Shown here one piece after another: positions 1 to 13,144 of a DNA stretch of 64,000 nt; position 1 is the first letter of the stretch; each line of letters begins with the position of its first letter. Source of the stretch: Hydractinia symbiolongicarpus (Eukaryota; Cnidaria; Hydrozoa; Anthoathecata; Hydractiniidae); the NCBI RefSeq assembly GCF_029227915.1, contig NC_079885.1, positions 24,491,001 through 24,555,000 of the forward strand. Reading direction: 5' to 3'. The notes under the pieces were generated by a model, which saw only the letters and a program-made list of their open reading frames with translations, searched no databases and was not told where the DNA came from. The translations under genes were made by a program, and so were the position numbers.

Positions 1-141
1 TCACAGGAGGGAGATGTGGCATTACATAAAACATTAGCAACACTACTGTACTATTGCTGTGATTAAAATCAGTCATAGTGTTATTGTTCATTAATTCTGT
101 TAGATATTCATGATTAGCATATATGTCTTTTTTTATTTTAG

Positions 142-826
<685 letters not shown>

Positions 827-3800
827 AGAGATGTTTTTATTGGAAGGGGGATGGGCAAGGACATACCTGCAGTCAATGCTTTGATAGTTAAAACATTTAT
901 AAGCGCAACGCTGTGTTGTCTTTAAGTAAAACTAAAAACCTAGGAAGCTTTGAAGATTTGAAGTTGCTTACAAACAGCATACACCTACCGTAGAAATAAA
1001 CATTCCCTTGAAAAGTTTTTAGTTTTTTTGTTTTTGCCCCAATTATTTTAAACAAATATAAGTCTTTTCTGTCTATTCTCAAAGGCATTGCTAATTTTGT
1101 CTTTTTACAGAGAAATTTTGTTTTGTATTTTAGATTCATTTTGTCTCTAAACAATGTTTCTTTATAATGAGTCAATTTAGAAGTTTTTATATTATTTCTA
1201 AATTTTAGCTTTTAGACATTTTTTTTTTCATTTTGTGTTACGTGGAATAAGGGAAATTTTGTTGAATGTATAATAATAATATTGAGAGAAGTTTGGATAA
1301 ATTTATTTATTTAGTATATTTGAAATATAAAAGAATTCGTAATATTGATTTGTGATGTATTGAACTTAGTTACCCCTTTTTGCTGAGAAAATCATGGCTG
1401 ATCCCTGCAAAATCCCTTCATCCTGACATCCTTTTTGTAAAAAACGCAATGTTTTTTTTAACTTCAGGTTAGGTGCTCACAACAGTTAACTCACAAAATA
1501 CACGATTTTTATAAGAAACTCGTTTATAATCAACTGAACTGGGTATGAATAATTGCTTTGTTTTGTCTGCTTAGTATGTTAGTATTGAAGGTTCCTCATT
1601 TCTTAAACATGATAGTTTAGTAGGCGCATCATTGAGCAAAATGAAATGATGTTGGACATTTAATTGCTAATAGTAACTTTAGTTCTATGCCAATATAAGC
1701 AGAGACAACACAAAAGCATTTTATTGCTAAAATAGAAAAAGACTCTCTCAAGACTTAATAAAAATGAAACTCCACGACAAGGAAACTACAATAACTTCTT
1801 TACACACTTCAGTTTATTTTTAAGAACTTTCTTTTATAAAAAATATGACTTCTTTTTTTTCTTCTTACGTAAATTACGAAAATTAGTCGAACAAATCATC
1901 TTTATACCTCTATGAATAAATTTAAACAACTTCAGAACTAGATATTGATTTGAAAATTAGCAATTTGAGATCTGACTAAAAATCAAAAAAGTTTTTAAGA
2001 AATCATGTATTGAGAAAGTTAAAAAAATAATTTAGGGGTCTAGCTTTATAAACTTTTCAGAAAATACCATTTCAAACTTAGAAAACATCAACAATGTTTT
2101 TCGTAAAGAAAACTTCTATCTACTTATTCGTTTTTATGAAATAAACTCACAGGGGGCTTTTGGGACCAGTGCACCCTGCAAACAGCGCCCCGTGCTTGCA
2201 AATGACAAATCAATGGAAAGCAGTGATAAATCTTTATACCGGAGAGGATTTTGACATCCGATATTTTGGCAAATTAGCAATGATGTTTAGGACTTTAAGA
2301 CCATGTGCCAGGACAAAAAATTAATGTGATTGCCAAATTGTACATGGAGGACTAAGGTTGATATAAGCATTTGATAGACGCTAGCGGCACATGTTGAAAA
2401 TAAGAATGACTACTAAATAAACACATGGATACATAATGGCGTTTTCACTCGAATGCACAGCCAGTTGGTTAGCTATTTCCGACCACTGCTGCCACTTATG
2501 ATACACCAACAGCCTGTTGGCGTATCAAAGTGGAAGGTCATGAAACATAGATTAGATTGACAAATTTTGAAGTACATTAAGTGGAAGTAACAAATGTTTA
2601 AGTTCTGTTCATAGTCTGCTATTTGATTCTTATTTTCTTTTCTTTCTTTTTTTCTAACATTCTCATAATTTTATATATATTATTTAAAAACAAAAAACAA
2701 TTTTTGGCTCTTTGTTTACTTTGTTTATTTTTGTTTTAACAGGTCACTCGTTGATAACAGTGGAGCTATATTATATCATACTGATGTAAACCTGTATAAA
2801 TATGATTATTAATCATAATAATAATAATTCGGCAAACATACATTAACGACGCTTATTAAGGACTGCGGCTTTTCTTGAATATTTATAGTTTTTACTTCCC
2901 GATTCAAGAAGTGAAAAAAGTTATATTTATATGCCTTCCAATTTAAAAGCACAAAAAATCTGTCCGCTAATTAAAAGTGTCCGCCTCTTGTAAAGTTGAT
3001 ATTTTCAAGCTTATTTTTGAAAAATGAAGTATATATTTTATGTCTTTTTGTTGTTGGGGGGGGGGGGATATTGTGTGGCTTGTCAGAACTAAACTGTACT
3101 ACGTTTTTTTTATAAGCATGACATTTATAAACATTCGCAGGCTTAAATTTGCTCATTTTCTAAGCACAAGAATTATATAAAGCCTAAGAAAATGTTGTAA
3201 GGTTTTATCTTTTTGGTTTTGTGAGCAGTGTTTTCTTTTTTTGTTCTTTCTGTCTGAATTAACCAGTATGTAGTGAGATTTAAGTTGTAATTTCTGATGT
3301 TTAAAATTCAAATGCAATATTTTTTTTCAAATAAGCATATTTTGAGCCTGATCATGTAATTTTCATTAGCATATTCCAAAAGTCTTTTTACAATAATTAA
3401 CCATAATCTAAGCATATTTTGAGCCTGAAAAAAGCACTTTTTATAAGCCTCATTTTGGAATTTTTATTACTTATAAAAAAACATGTATTCTAAATGTTTA
3501 ACATAGCAACAACAACAAATTTCCTACAAAAAGGTGTCAGTATCCCTTCAGGTGACCGCTAATTAAAACGAGAAGGTTTAAAAATACTCTTTTCATGCAA
3601 AAGAATGTATCTTATCTTAATGTCATCTTATTTCTTGTCTGATTTTTAGAAAATTTTTTACAGAAATACCTCTCTATAGCGAAGACCACCTCAAAAAAAT
3701 GTCCGCTAGTAAGAGATACTTGCCAATTTTTATTATATTGGTTTGGATATCTGCTCTGCAGTGTTTAGCGTATAGTGAAATCGACTGTAAAATTGGTTTA

Positions 3801-4720
3801 CGGTCTGACTTCGAAGGAGTAGCCTAAAGACAAAATATATTGTAAATATGCTACTAAAACAGACTCAAAATCTCACAAGAAACTATCAGATTTTGCTGTG
3901 TCTTAGCGCAGAAAATGTATTATTTCGAAGTTTTAATAGATTGTCTCAAGTAAAATAGTTCGCAAGAGAAAGTGCCAAAAAATCGCCCGAAAAAGAAGAT
4001 AAAAGAAAACTTAGCAAAATAAATTCGAAATAGCATATAAATATTTTCAGGATCCTTAAAAATCCGCGACATTAAAGTAGAAGTACATACTTTGTTGACC
4101 CTCCCTAGCTGGCGGAATATTCTTGTAGCAACTTTCTTCACCCATTAGAAAAAATCCATCTCTACATTTAAAAGATAGGACAGCATCAAAAGATGGTACT
4201 TACGTTTGAAGGTGCGTAAGTGAGACATGACTAGATACTCACCCTACCAACGAGAGAGCTTCGTGCAAATCTCACTGGATGCATCATTTTGCAACATTTT
4301 CAATGCTCGTGCATACAGGCTTACTTACTTTTGATCATGCTGTTATCACGTGGTTCAAATTGTTCCCAGATCCATGTGGTGTACAAAATTGTGCACAAAT
4401 AAGAAAAGAATACAAAGTTGGTAAAAACAAATTTTTCGTATAAAATAAAACGCTTTTGCTCAAATAGTCACATCCTTTTCGTTAGAAACCGAGCTACAAG
4501 CACCACCAGAAGGTCAAAAACTTTTTAGAGTAAAAAAAAAAAATTGCTTACGCATACTTTTTTGTTTTAATCAGAACTTAAGTTAGTTTGGTCACTGAGA
4601 CTATTTGAAAAAAAGCATGGAACCTAGCTATGTACATATGTATAAAAAAAATAAACAACAGGGTTTGACTCTTTCCAAATGCTTCAACAACGTGCTTATT
4701 GTGACGGTGAACAAAAATAA
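827..4720. other. Non-coding stretch after TMEM208
   Basis: It presumably includes the TMEM208 3'UTR. No coding exon could be supported on either strand. It is AT-rich with homopolymers, including a G-run at about 3057-3068. Fragments such as AAGCATATTTTGAGCCTGA occur twice (about 3334 and 3412). The stretch ending ATCGACTGTA at about 3780-3789 resembles the end of a TA-flanked pogo/mariner MITE, but no partner end was found. Confidence 0.6.
2492..2533. repeat. Short near-perfect hairpin
   Basis: An inverted repeat of about 20 bp per arm with no real loop: CCACTTATGATACACCAACAG pairs with the following CTGTTGGCGTATCAAAGTGG with two or three mismatches. It could be the core of a palindromic MITE. 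No flanking target duplication was seen. Confidence 0.6.
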
Positions 4721-4795
4721 TTTATTGCACCATAATAGCGGTTACACAATGACCATATTCCACTGCCGGCATTTTTGTCACACCGTCTCGCTCAA

Positions 4796-5569
4796 TCAAG
4801 TCATCTGTTGTAAGCATATGAAGTCTTCATCATCGTCTCCAAGAAGACACGTGCTATCATTTGTATCAAACGATCCCACTAAATCTTCAAACGTTTGTCT
4901 CGATGTACCGGGCTGTTGTTCATTTTCACAAGTAGAATGAAAGTTCTCTCCGTAAGATGGCGGAGGCAAGTCCATTTTATACGGATCATCCGGTTGATAC
5001 CCCGGAAGAGATTCGCAAAGTATAGTATGTCTTAAATCTTCAGGTGATAAACCGCTGAACACGTACGCAGGTTGAGGCACGGCAGGTACTTCTTCATAAC
5101 ACGTGTCAATAACCTATATAAACAATCACTTTGAGTTAAAAGAGAAATTACTGTCACGTGACAATTTTGTCCCGTCCCGTCTATGGGGAATCACGATTTA
5201 GCTAAGCGTGATCCCCACTTCACGACTACTTAAATTTGCATGTCTTACCCACATATCGTTATTTGTATAAAGGTTTAAAAATGAATCTAACAATAGGCCA
5301 CCGAACATATGAGGTATTCTGTTGCTAAAACACCAGTGTATCTTGTACTTTTTCATGAGGTTTGCTATGTGCTCAAGGCTACTCTAAGTTAACAAAATCC
5401 TAATAGATGAGGATTTTTATAGAGGTGCAAACAACCTATCACTGTGCATTAAAAAAATGCAGCACGTACCCTGCTCGATTCCTGTCTTTGTCTTTGAAGC
5501 CTTCTTTTACGAATGCATAAATATATCGTCCAAAATAAAATTTTTACCACTACAACCACAATTATAATA
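4796..5569 (-). CDS. Single-pass membrane protein with PPxY cytoplasmic tail (3' exons)
   Basis: Unrecognised minus-strand gene. The terminal exon, 5113 down to the stop at 4796, follows a TATATAG acceptor and encodes about 105 residues. It is Pro/Ser/acidic and includes PPPSY (a PPxY WW-domain ligand) and a DDDED cluster. An AATAAA lies downstream at 4721-4726 on the same strand. Exon 5569-5470 ends at a GTACGT donor, phase 0. It encodes a valine/isoleucine-rich membrane helix (IIIVVVVVKILFWTIYLCI) followed by the basic stop-transfer RKRRLQRQRQ. The layout of helix, basic stretch and PPxY tail resembles the WBP1/VOPP1-type adaptors of NEDD4 ligases, but no family signature confirms this. Another possible exon, 5324-5249 (CAG-like acceptor, GTAAGA donor), is open in a phase that fits the last exon but not the helix exon. 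It may be alternative or spurious. Confidence 0.55.
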
Positions 5570-6163
5570 CTAAACGAGAAATCACAAATGGAGTTACATA
5601 CGATTGGGTTGCAGCCAAGAATTGTGATTTGGAGGTAATAAGAATAACTGAGAAAAGTTTAAAGAAGAAAGCCTCAAAAACACATGAAAGCTTTAGCAAG
5701 ATGTTCAATGTATGCTTAATATTGATGGAACACAGAAGAAATCTGGTAATAATTGTGGGTCTGTTACATGTCAATTTTCAAGCTCTAGTTTGAACAGTGT
5801 GAACTTTCTCCTCGCTTCTGTTTATAGAACTATGTGTAATTTAACGAATGTCCGAGTTTGTAAACCTGATCACATGAAGGTGAGAATAGTTTCAAAAATA
5901 AAACTATCAGGCTGAACGTTTTCAGGGGGTTTTCACCAACTTTTAGGTGTTTTTCAAGATTTGACAGTAACTATCTTTTGTGATATTTCAAGCTTCCAGA
6001 ATACACGTACATAATTGTACAAAAAATAATAATAATGAAAATACTAAACATTTAAACCTATGGAAAGTTCTTTGATAAGAGTACAAATACAACATTTACG
6101 AGGTAATGGTAATTTTGAAGTCTTGCAGGCACCATAACGGTAGACAAAAAAGATGAAACTTAC

Positions 6164-6547
6164 ATATAAAATAGAATTTGTGTGTCGCCCATCATTCATC
6201 AGCTCATCTTAAAAAAAAATACAAAAATATCATGTAAATGTATAAAGCATTTGGAAATTTTGAAACACGTTATTACATATTATCAGTTGGGTACATTTTT
6301 TGTACTTTAATTAACAATAAAAAAATCAAAATATTGCAAGCATTTTGTTGTTAATTCTATAGATTCTTTCTTATACATTCTAAATTTTTCTTATACATAA
6401 AAGAAGTTTCACGTTGCAGCGATACTTTAAACAAGAAAAGACAGACCAAACATTGAAATCACTATAGCGGCACATCCCAAAAACTTACCACCAAAAAATT
6501 GAATGGATTGTAGAAATCGTATGATTGATATATGTATAACTTTAATC
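6164..6547 (-). CDS. Two candidate internal exons of the upstream part of the PPxY gene
   Basis: Exon 6547-6489 (59 bp) lies between a T-rich TTTTTTTTAG acceptor and a GTAAGT donor. Exon 6207-6164 (44 bp) lies between TTTTTTTTTAAG and GTAAGT. Only one frame of each is open, and those frames join (phase 1 to phase 2), giving about 34 residues. The joined frame ends in phase 0. That fits the terminal exon at 5113 but not the helix exon at 5569, so either the helix exon is alternatively used or one exon is missing. No domain is recognisable. The calls rest on splice-site quality and phase alone. Confidence 0.3.
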
Positions 6548-8542
6548 CTAAAAAAAATAATGGCTTATCGATAGAGCAGAGAATTAAAAAAAAAATAATT
6601 ATGTTAGCTAGCTAAAATGAGAAAAAGATTAGCTGTAACATAATTACTAAGCCAATTACAGGCTAACATGCTGTGTGTTTCATTCAAAACGTCAACAAGA
6701 AATAATCATTACTATATGTTGATATCAAGAAACTGCTGAATTTTTGTTTAAAAATGGCTGCTAAATTGGTACGGGATGCACAGAATAGCAGCCCACGACA
6801 ACTCAAAATCTTTATGGATTATTACTAACTAAAAATAGCAATATATCATACACTACATAAGTTTTTCTTGTTTTGTCTACTAAAATAATTTCTAATTATC
6901 TAAAGAGAGAATTTAAATTTCTTAACGTAAGAGGAACCACGGTGCATGTATATATTGAGGTTTTACGCCAAGATAAAAAATGAATGGTTATTTAGATTTC
7001 ACTGTGATGAGATCACTAATGAAAATGAATTATTAAAACCAGGTGAATCGTTAAGCACAATATGCAAATAAGGCAACAGATTGTACTTTTCTAACACATT
7101 GTAATGTAATGTTGAATAACTAAATAAGAAAACACTAAAAGTGTTTTTATTCGCTTTTCTATGTACCATCAGTCAACCCTAAAAAAAAGACAATGCTGTA
7201 ACTTGGGGAAACAGTCAATAATTGTGATTTTTTCTCAAGAATGTGAGCCAAATTTCGAGCAGGAATGTGGTAAGAAGTCAGCTTTGTATCACAAAAGTGT
7301 TGCCAACTTATCTTTTGAATAAGTTGGCTTTTAAGTAAGAAAAAAACCTTTGGTAAAACAACAATATTTAATCATTACATACAGATTATTTACCATTATT
7401 AGTTTTCAGGGAGTTATTGCATGTACATGACTTGGTTCTCATATCAGAGTTGATGAGAAGTGGAAAAAGGACAAGGATATAAGAGAAAGGATTGAGAGTA
7501 AAAGCAGCACAGTATAACAACATGATTAGTAGCATTGAAGGCAAGTTTGCAAGAAAGGGTTTGGTATCAACTTGATTATTTTTTAGCCTTCTAGGCATTG
7601 GGCGCATATACATAACAAGTGCAGGAAGGTTAAGAACTGGCCTTTTGGATGTCGGCCATTGTACGGGTTAGACTATGGACATTAAAGTTTTTCCAGCTTT
7701 AATGAGGTACAACAGTAAGAACTTCTGTTACTTAAATGATAGTTGCAGGCCTATCAATAAGGGAAGAACAATTGCTCTTGATCACGCAAAGACTCGCCCA
7801 ATTGTGAGAAATCAGGCCTATGTGAGAATTGTTATGTTGTACATATATAGCACAAAAATCTTGACCATTCAGAAAGGAATTTAAAATGAGAATTTTAAGG
7901 TAGATGTGTAACTCCAGCTTAAAAACAGGCAATATATTGGTAGCATAAGTGATGTTATTCAGATAAGAAGATCAAGTTGGTTGATGCACTTGGAGATAAT
8001 GAAAGAGAACAACTCAGTAAGAAATTGTTTTACTCATAGCGTACCTTTAGACTTCAAAGGGTTAAGGTTAGAGGTACACTGAGAAGACTTAATAATAAGT
8101 CTTATCACAGAAGAATAGGAATTTATATCGAGATAAGTGCTTGCTTTTGGCTATATATTCAAATAACAGGTGGTCATTTCAATATGAAAATATAAAGTAA
8201 ATATGTGCAACTCATTTTATAAGTGCCATTGTTAAGATAAATGTGGATAACAAAATTCCAAAGCTATATTCTTATACTAGTCGATAAGCCTTTGTATTTA
8301 AAGGCTGAGATCACTTTAAATGATCACGTTTTTAAATGGCAGGTATTTCAAATTTATTTTCATCACCTGTCTACATGATCATTTTTAAATAAACATCTTT
8401 TAAATGATTATATAGTTAAAATCGTCGTGTATTTCAGTACTGAACGCTTTACTTTTGTATTAATTCTATCAAGTGACTGTACTAAAGTAAGTGAAACAAC
8501 AGAACTTAAAAGAAAGATAGATATAGATGTGCATATTTCACA
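6548..8542. other. Non-coding stretch
   Basis: AT-rich, with several short open frames on both strands that have neither splice context nor recognisable protein similarity. Probably intron or intergenic DNA of the minus-strand gene. Confidence 0.5.
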
Positions 8543-8812
8543 TGGCTAGCCTCAAAAATATCAAGGAATATCCTGTTTATTATCCCCTGCCACCGCTTGG
8601 ATGGGGAGTCCTTGGGTATTTAATGCTTATTTGAGCTATACAGACCCAATTAGGGTCCACACTCTACTAACACCTCCCTGCAGGATCCAACCATCACACA
8701 GTGTGTCATTTTTCCAATCTCCCTCATCCCTAAAGAATTGTCGCCAAGGAGAATCGAACCCCGGTCTCCCCACACACAGTGCAAGAGTTATAGCCACAAA
8801 ACTAAGGCTACC
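8543..8812 (-). mobile_element. tRNA-derived SINE
   Basis: Read on the minus strand, the head (about 8812-8730) is tRNA-like. It has an A-box-like start and a B box inside GGGGTTCGATTCTCC. A body runs down to about 8543 and ends near GGCTAGCCTCAAAAATATC. The same tail motif recurs at about 18822 and in related form at 37295 and 55765, where a SINE with a similar plan is present. The cloverleaf is imperfect and the body long, so this is a SINE and not a functional tRNA. Confidence 0.65.
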
Positions 8813-9971
8813 TAATAGTTTTATTTAGTATATAAACTTGGGAATTTGCATGTGTCCATAAATTTTAATGCTGAATTTAAATATGTTGATCATTTTTGTT
8901 AAAGATCATCAGAAAATTTTAAGCATGTTAATCCATATCCAAGAATATAGCTAACTAGCTAGCTAGCTATCAATTATTTTTAGAAAAATAATATCAATGG
9001 GATTGTTGAGGGGAATATCAAATCAAAAGTAAGTTAGATCTTTGTCATGAATGCTTAATTAAACATAGCTAATCTGATTTTTCCTGTACAGTATAGCAAC
9101 AAAATTAAAATCTATACTCTAAACAACTCTAAACAATACTCTAAGCACCACTTAAAACTAAAATTAAAGTATAAGAAAGTAAAGGAAAGTGGGATTGAGG
9201 AATGAATAACAAACAGTTGATGAACGTTTTACAAGACCTAATAAACCATTTAAGGAGGAAGTTTAAAATTAACACTCTTCCATCTTGTTCAACATTCATG
9301 GTCGCCTTTTTTTTGGTCAAGCACTGTGCCAACCTAACATTGTCTTGAACTTCTCATATATTTATTATAAAAATACCATGCACAAAACTGGGTTATCGAG
9401 AACTGTAAACAAGGGTCTCTGGAAAACCTTGAGCATTGTTTGGAAGAGGGCCATTTTTAATATCATTTAAAATCTTGGTCCTTTGTTGTTTTTTACTTAC
9501 AACCTCGTTCCAATGGCTATTTGTTTTTTTAATAATGCTCAGGCCAAGAGACCCTGCGGACGAGATTGTTCTGTTTACTGCTGCTTAATTCGAACATTCG
9601 TTTATTTGAACATATTTTTCGATTCAGATGTATACTATATATCGATATACTATATATAAACTGTGTACGAAAACCTTGTCTTTAGATTAAATTAATCATC
9701 CTCTATAATAATCACTGTTACATGTCTTTTAATGCCACTCAGAGATGATGTTTGTAAGTCAGCTGTAAGATTAAAAGTCACGAAGGTTGTTGTGTAGGAG
9801 TGGTCCGTAATATGTGAATGCTTTGCAGATAGATGAGACGTAAGTAGTTACTTGCCGACGCTAGTAAGTTTTCGACCCTATTAAAGTTTTGTTGCACAAT
9901 ATGTAGCCGTACACCCAACGCTATTCTTAAATTCATGTTCGCTTTAAAAGAATAAAATTTCCATAACATTC
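8813..9971. other. Non-coding stretch
   Basis: No supportable gene. It contains GCTAGCTAGC-type short repeats near 8950 and an ATATCGATATACTATATATA tract near 9640. Confidence 0.5.
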
Positions 9972-10056
9972 CATTCTCGTCCCCAGAGCTCTTTGAGATT
10001 AAAAGCTCGAAAGTACTACTACTAGTTTATCTTAAAGAGCTCTGGGGTCGAGAATG
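9972..10056. repeat. Palindromic (foldback) MITE, CATTCTCG family
   Basis: The arms CATTCTCGTCCCCAGAGCTC and its complement (GAGCTCTGGGGTCGAGAATG) bracket a short centre rich in CTTTGAGATTAAA and its inverse. The whole unit is 85 bp. Single arms or related sequence occur at 11514, 35925-35950 and 54333-54352, so this is a dispersed family. Confidence 0.75.
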
Positions 10057-10157
10057 ATAAAATTCCTCTCCTTAAATGTTGTTGATCGATGTCAGAATAC
10101 AAAAGGGAGCCTATAATATATAGTTTGGCTTGCCGAACTATATATTATACAGTCCTT

Positions 10158-10603
10158 ATGATAATTTTTATTTCCAACTTTTCAGGCTGAAGTTTTCAAC
10201 ACAATTACGTCCCTGCTTTTATAACATTCCTGCTCTTTTGTTTGTTCTCGATGAAAAGGACCACGCAGACAGGTGACCCAACTATCACAACATTTTGGAA
10301 AAATTCCTCTGTTCAATGCTATGTTAATTGGACAATGGTGTAAAATTGGTTGCGTTTAATGATTTAATGGGTAGAAACTGGTATAATTTTTATTTACAAC
10401 TTTTCAGGCTGAAGTTTTCAACACAATTACATCCCTGCTTTTATAACATTTCTGCTCTTCTGTTTGTTCTCGGTGAAAAAGACCACACAGGTGACCTAAC
10501 ATCTATGACAACATTTTGGAAATATTCCTGGTTAATGCTATGTTAATTGGACAATGGTGTAACAATGGTTGCGTTTAATGACTTAATGGGTAGAAACTGG
10601 TAA
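10158..10603. repeat. 222-bp tandem duplication
   Basis: Two copies, about 10158-10381 and 10382-10603. Each begins near GATAATTTTTATTTCCAACTT (second copy GTATAATTTTTATTTACAAC) and ends with GGGTAGAAACTGGTA. They differ by scattered substitutions and small indels, so the duplication is not recent. No reading frame is shared between copies. Confidence 0.85.
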
Positions 10604-10771
10604 CGCGGCCAACATAAAGTTAAGTTTTGAAAGTCAAGAGCATAAAGAAAACTACATCACTATCCTGGATAACTAGATGAGTTACGAAATTGCAGTTTTG
10701 TCAAAGAATTGCAAAGATCGCTGAATATGGAAATTTGCTTCATAAGAACTATCATCGTAATTGGTCCTTAC

Positions 10772-11434
10772 CTTTGTACAAGATTTTAGAAATGCATTTA
10801 CCAGCTGTCACGAGATGTCATTTAAATAAAAAACGCTTCTAGGTGAGCTGAGTGAATCGGGGATTGTAGGAAAAGTAAGACAAATAAGGAAGGTAGAAGT
10901 ATAGCGTAAAAAAGTTAAATAAATAAGGAAGAAGGGTAGTTCTGAGATGCAGTACGCTTGAGATATTCATGGCGTATTCCAATCCTTTTAGCATAATATA
11001 AGTTTTCGACATATAAAGTCATTCCAGAAAGGTTTTTTTGCGCAGAGACACAACAATGATTTGATCTGACTGACAGGATTGTTGAATGATGCTTGCAAAG
11101 ATATTGAAAGAAAACCAATGTTGAAAATTTCTCCGGTGAAAAATAAGCTATAGTAGATAATAAAGCCAAAAAGTAAATAGTTAAATGGTCATACGAAATA
11201 CATGGAGTGTTTGATCCCAGTCTGGAAAAATGAAAATAATTGTTTCCCCAACATGCAAAAAATATTGTGGCAAAAAACCGGTAAAATTCCAGTGCGCATG
11301 TGTATTGTATTACTTCAAGAAAACATTAAAATCTCGAGAACATGATATCATATGAAAAAGAACTCTTAGATTGACAAGTGCGCGCTAAATGTTACCTGAC
11401 GTAAATGAGAGATGCAACCTTTTTTCCAGGCCAT
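10772..11434 (-). CDS. Candidate first exons of a minus-strand gene
   Basis: Exon 11434-11396 starts with an ATG in a strong context (CAAGATGGCC) and encodes MAWKKGCISHLRQ up to a GTAACA donor, phase 0. A second possible exon, 10804-10772, lies between a GTGACAG acceptor and a GTAAGG donor and encodes LVNAFLKSCTK, also phase 0. They could be the start of the gene ending at 4796, but the joining exons were not found. No homology is recognised. Confidence 0.25.
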
Positions 11435-13144
11435 CTTGTATTTTTCTGATATAAAGACCGCAGTAAAAGCGTGTACTTTATTTAGCTTTCGCAAATTTCA
11501 ATCCGTATGTTATTCTCGTCCCCAGGGTCTCCTAGCCTCTGTGCTATTTTGTAATACATTTAAATTTATCTTAAAGGAATCCTAATTCGGCGAATTATGT
11601 TATTTTCTCCCCACAACTGATATCAACTGGTCAACCCGAACAAGCTCTGCCTTTACCCGTGTTTTAAACCGGACACTGACTTTTTTGCTAGCCTAGCTAG
11701 CAGCCAACTCAGAGCTAGTAAGTCACAACATTTATTAGCTAGCTATAGCTATAAAAATATAAAAGGTTGAGCTTTTTTTTTACCTCGTCTCACAAACAGT
11801 TCAGATCATAACAAAAACTATTGACTATGTCCACACTTTTCCCTTTCTCTACTATTGTCTAAGCCTTTTGAACGAAATCTGACCTCGCAGCAAACGATAC
11901 ACGGTCAGGCAATGCCAATAGAACATTTTGAGAAACTGAATCCAGGGAAATAAAAACTATACTAAGAACTTCACGTATCAACACATTTCGCAGCTGTCTT
12001 CGTCTTAACATTTCACCATTGTGTTTATTTTTTTACCGGAGACGAAGAAGGCCAAACCAAACACAGATTCCTGCGGATTGTGTGAAAAAGTGCGTTTTAA
12101 AAAATGATCTTCGTTCTGTAGATAAAATAAGAATTAATATTGTGGCGTCAAAATTAGGAACAAGGGTTGTCGTGAGAAGTGATCAAGTTTAAGATCGAAT
12201 TCGTGACAAATTTTCAAAATATACTTCAAAATCCTAAGAGTAGTGATTAAAAGCTTTGAGTTACAACTGCTAAGGTTAGGTTGACTAGGTTTTGTAACCT
12301 TTGAAACAACTAATCGATGGAGAGGTATTTATACACGAAATATCTCAAAAAAGTTCAGGTGAAATATTTCTTTAAAATATAATATGATAACGGTATAAAT
12401 CTAGGAAATGAGTCTCGGCAACTTTCTTTCCGTGAAATTTGCGAAATATGAAGACTTGCTAACTTCGCAAATATTATTGTCTCTATTTGGAAACTGTTAT
12501 ATATATATTTGATAGGCACAGCATACAAAAAACATAGGAATAATTTATTTACATGATAAATAATTCAAATTATCTATATTGATTAGCAAAAGAACAAAAC
12601 AGCAGGCGTAAAAAACACTTTTTTAGATCAGGACTGAAATAATAACAACAAACAATACAATATTATTCAGATATTGAGGATTAAGTAAAAGACTGCCTGA
12701 CACATTTTTACCATTAGATCATCGTCTAACATCCAGCACAAGAAACAAGTTGTAGAATTTTTTCCGTTTAATGCAACATTAGGCAAATCCGATTAAACTA
12801 TCCTTATTGTATTACTTAAATTCCTTTCATTGATTATTTATAAGGTAATAATTTAAAAGCGCAAACGCTAAATAAGTAAACACGACTAAAACTAAAACAT
12901 GTACACAAGTTGTTTGTGAGTTTTAAACTCTCACATTTATGTCAATACTCAGGAAGTTTCCAAGCAAGATTCTCACAATCACAACAGTTTGGAAGTGAAT
13001 GATTGTAGAAGCTTTACTGGGAGTAGCAACTCTTTTGATGTGAATGACATCGTCACAACATAATGCTAGATTGGGGATCACCTCATAGCATCGCGCAGTT
13101 GTTCTGTTTGTTCAAAGCAGTAAAGTGAGTTACAATCAGCAAGG
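11435..13144. other. Intergenic region and syntaxin-16 3'UTR
   Basis: No coding exon supported. On the minus strand an AATAAA (forward TTTATT at 12544-12549) and an ATTAAA (forward TTTAAT near 12767) are possible polyadenylation signals for the syntaxin-16 gene ending at 13145. A fragment of the CATTCTCG palindromic family is present near 11514. Confidence 0.5.

Noticed and set aside
5697-5876. Plus-strand open exon-like stretch ending at a GTGAGA donor, with four cysteines
   Set aside because: Weak acceptor (GCTTTAG, short pyrimidine tract), no recognisable domain, and it lies within the minus-strand gene; spacing only loosely recalls integrin-alpha stalks.
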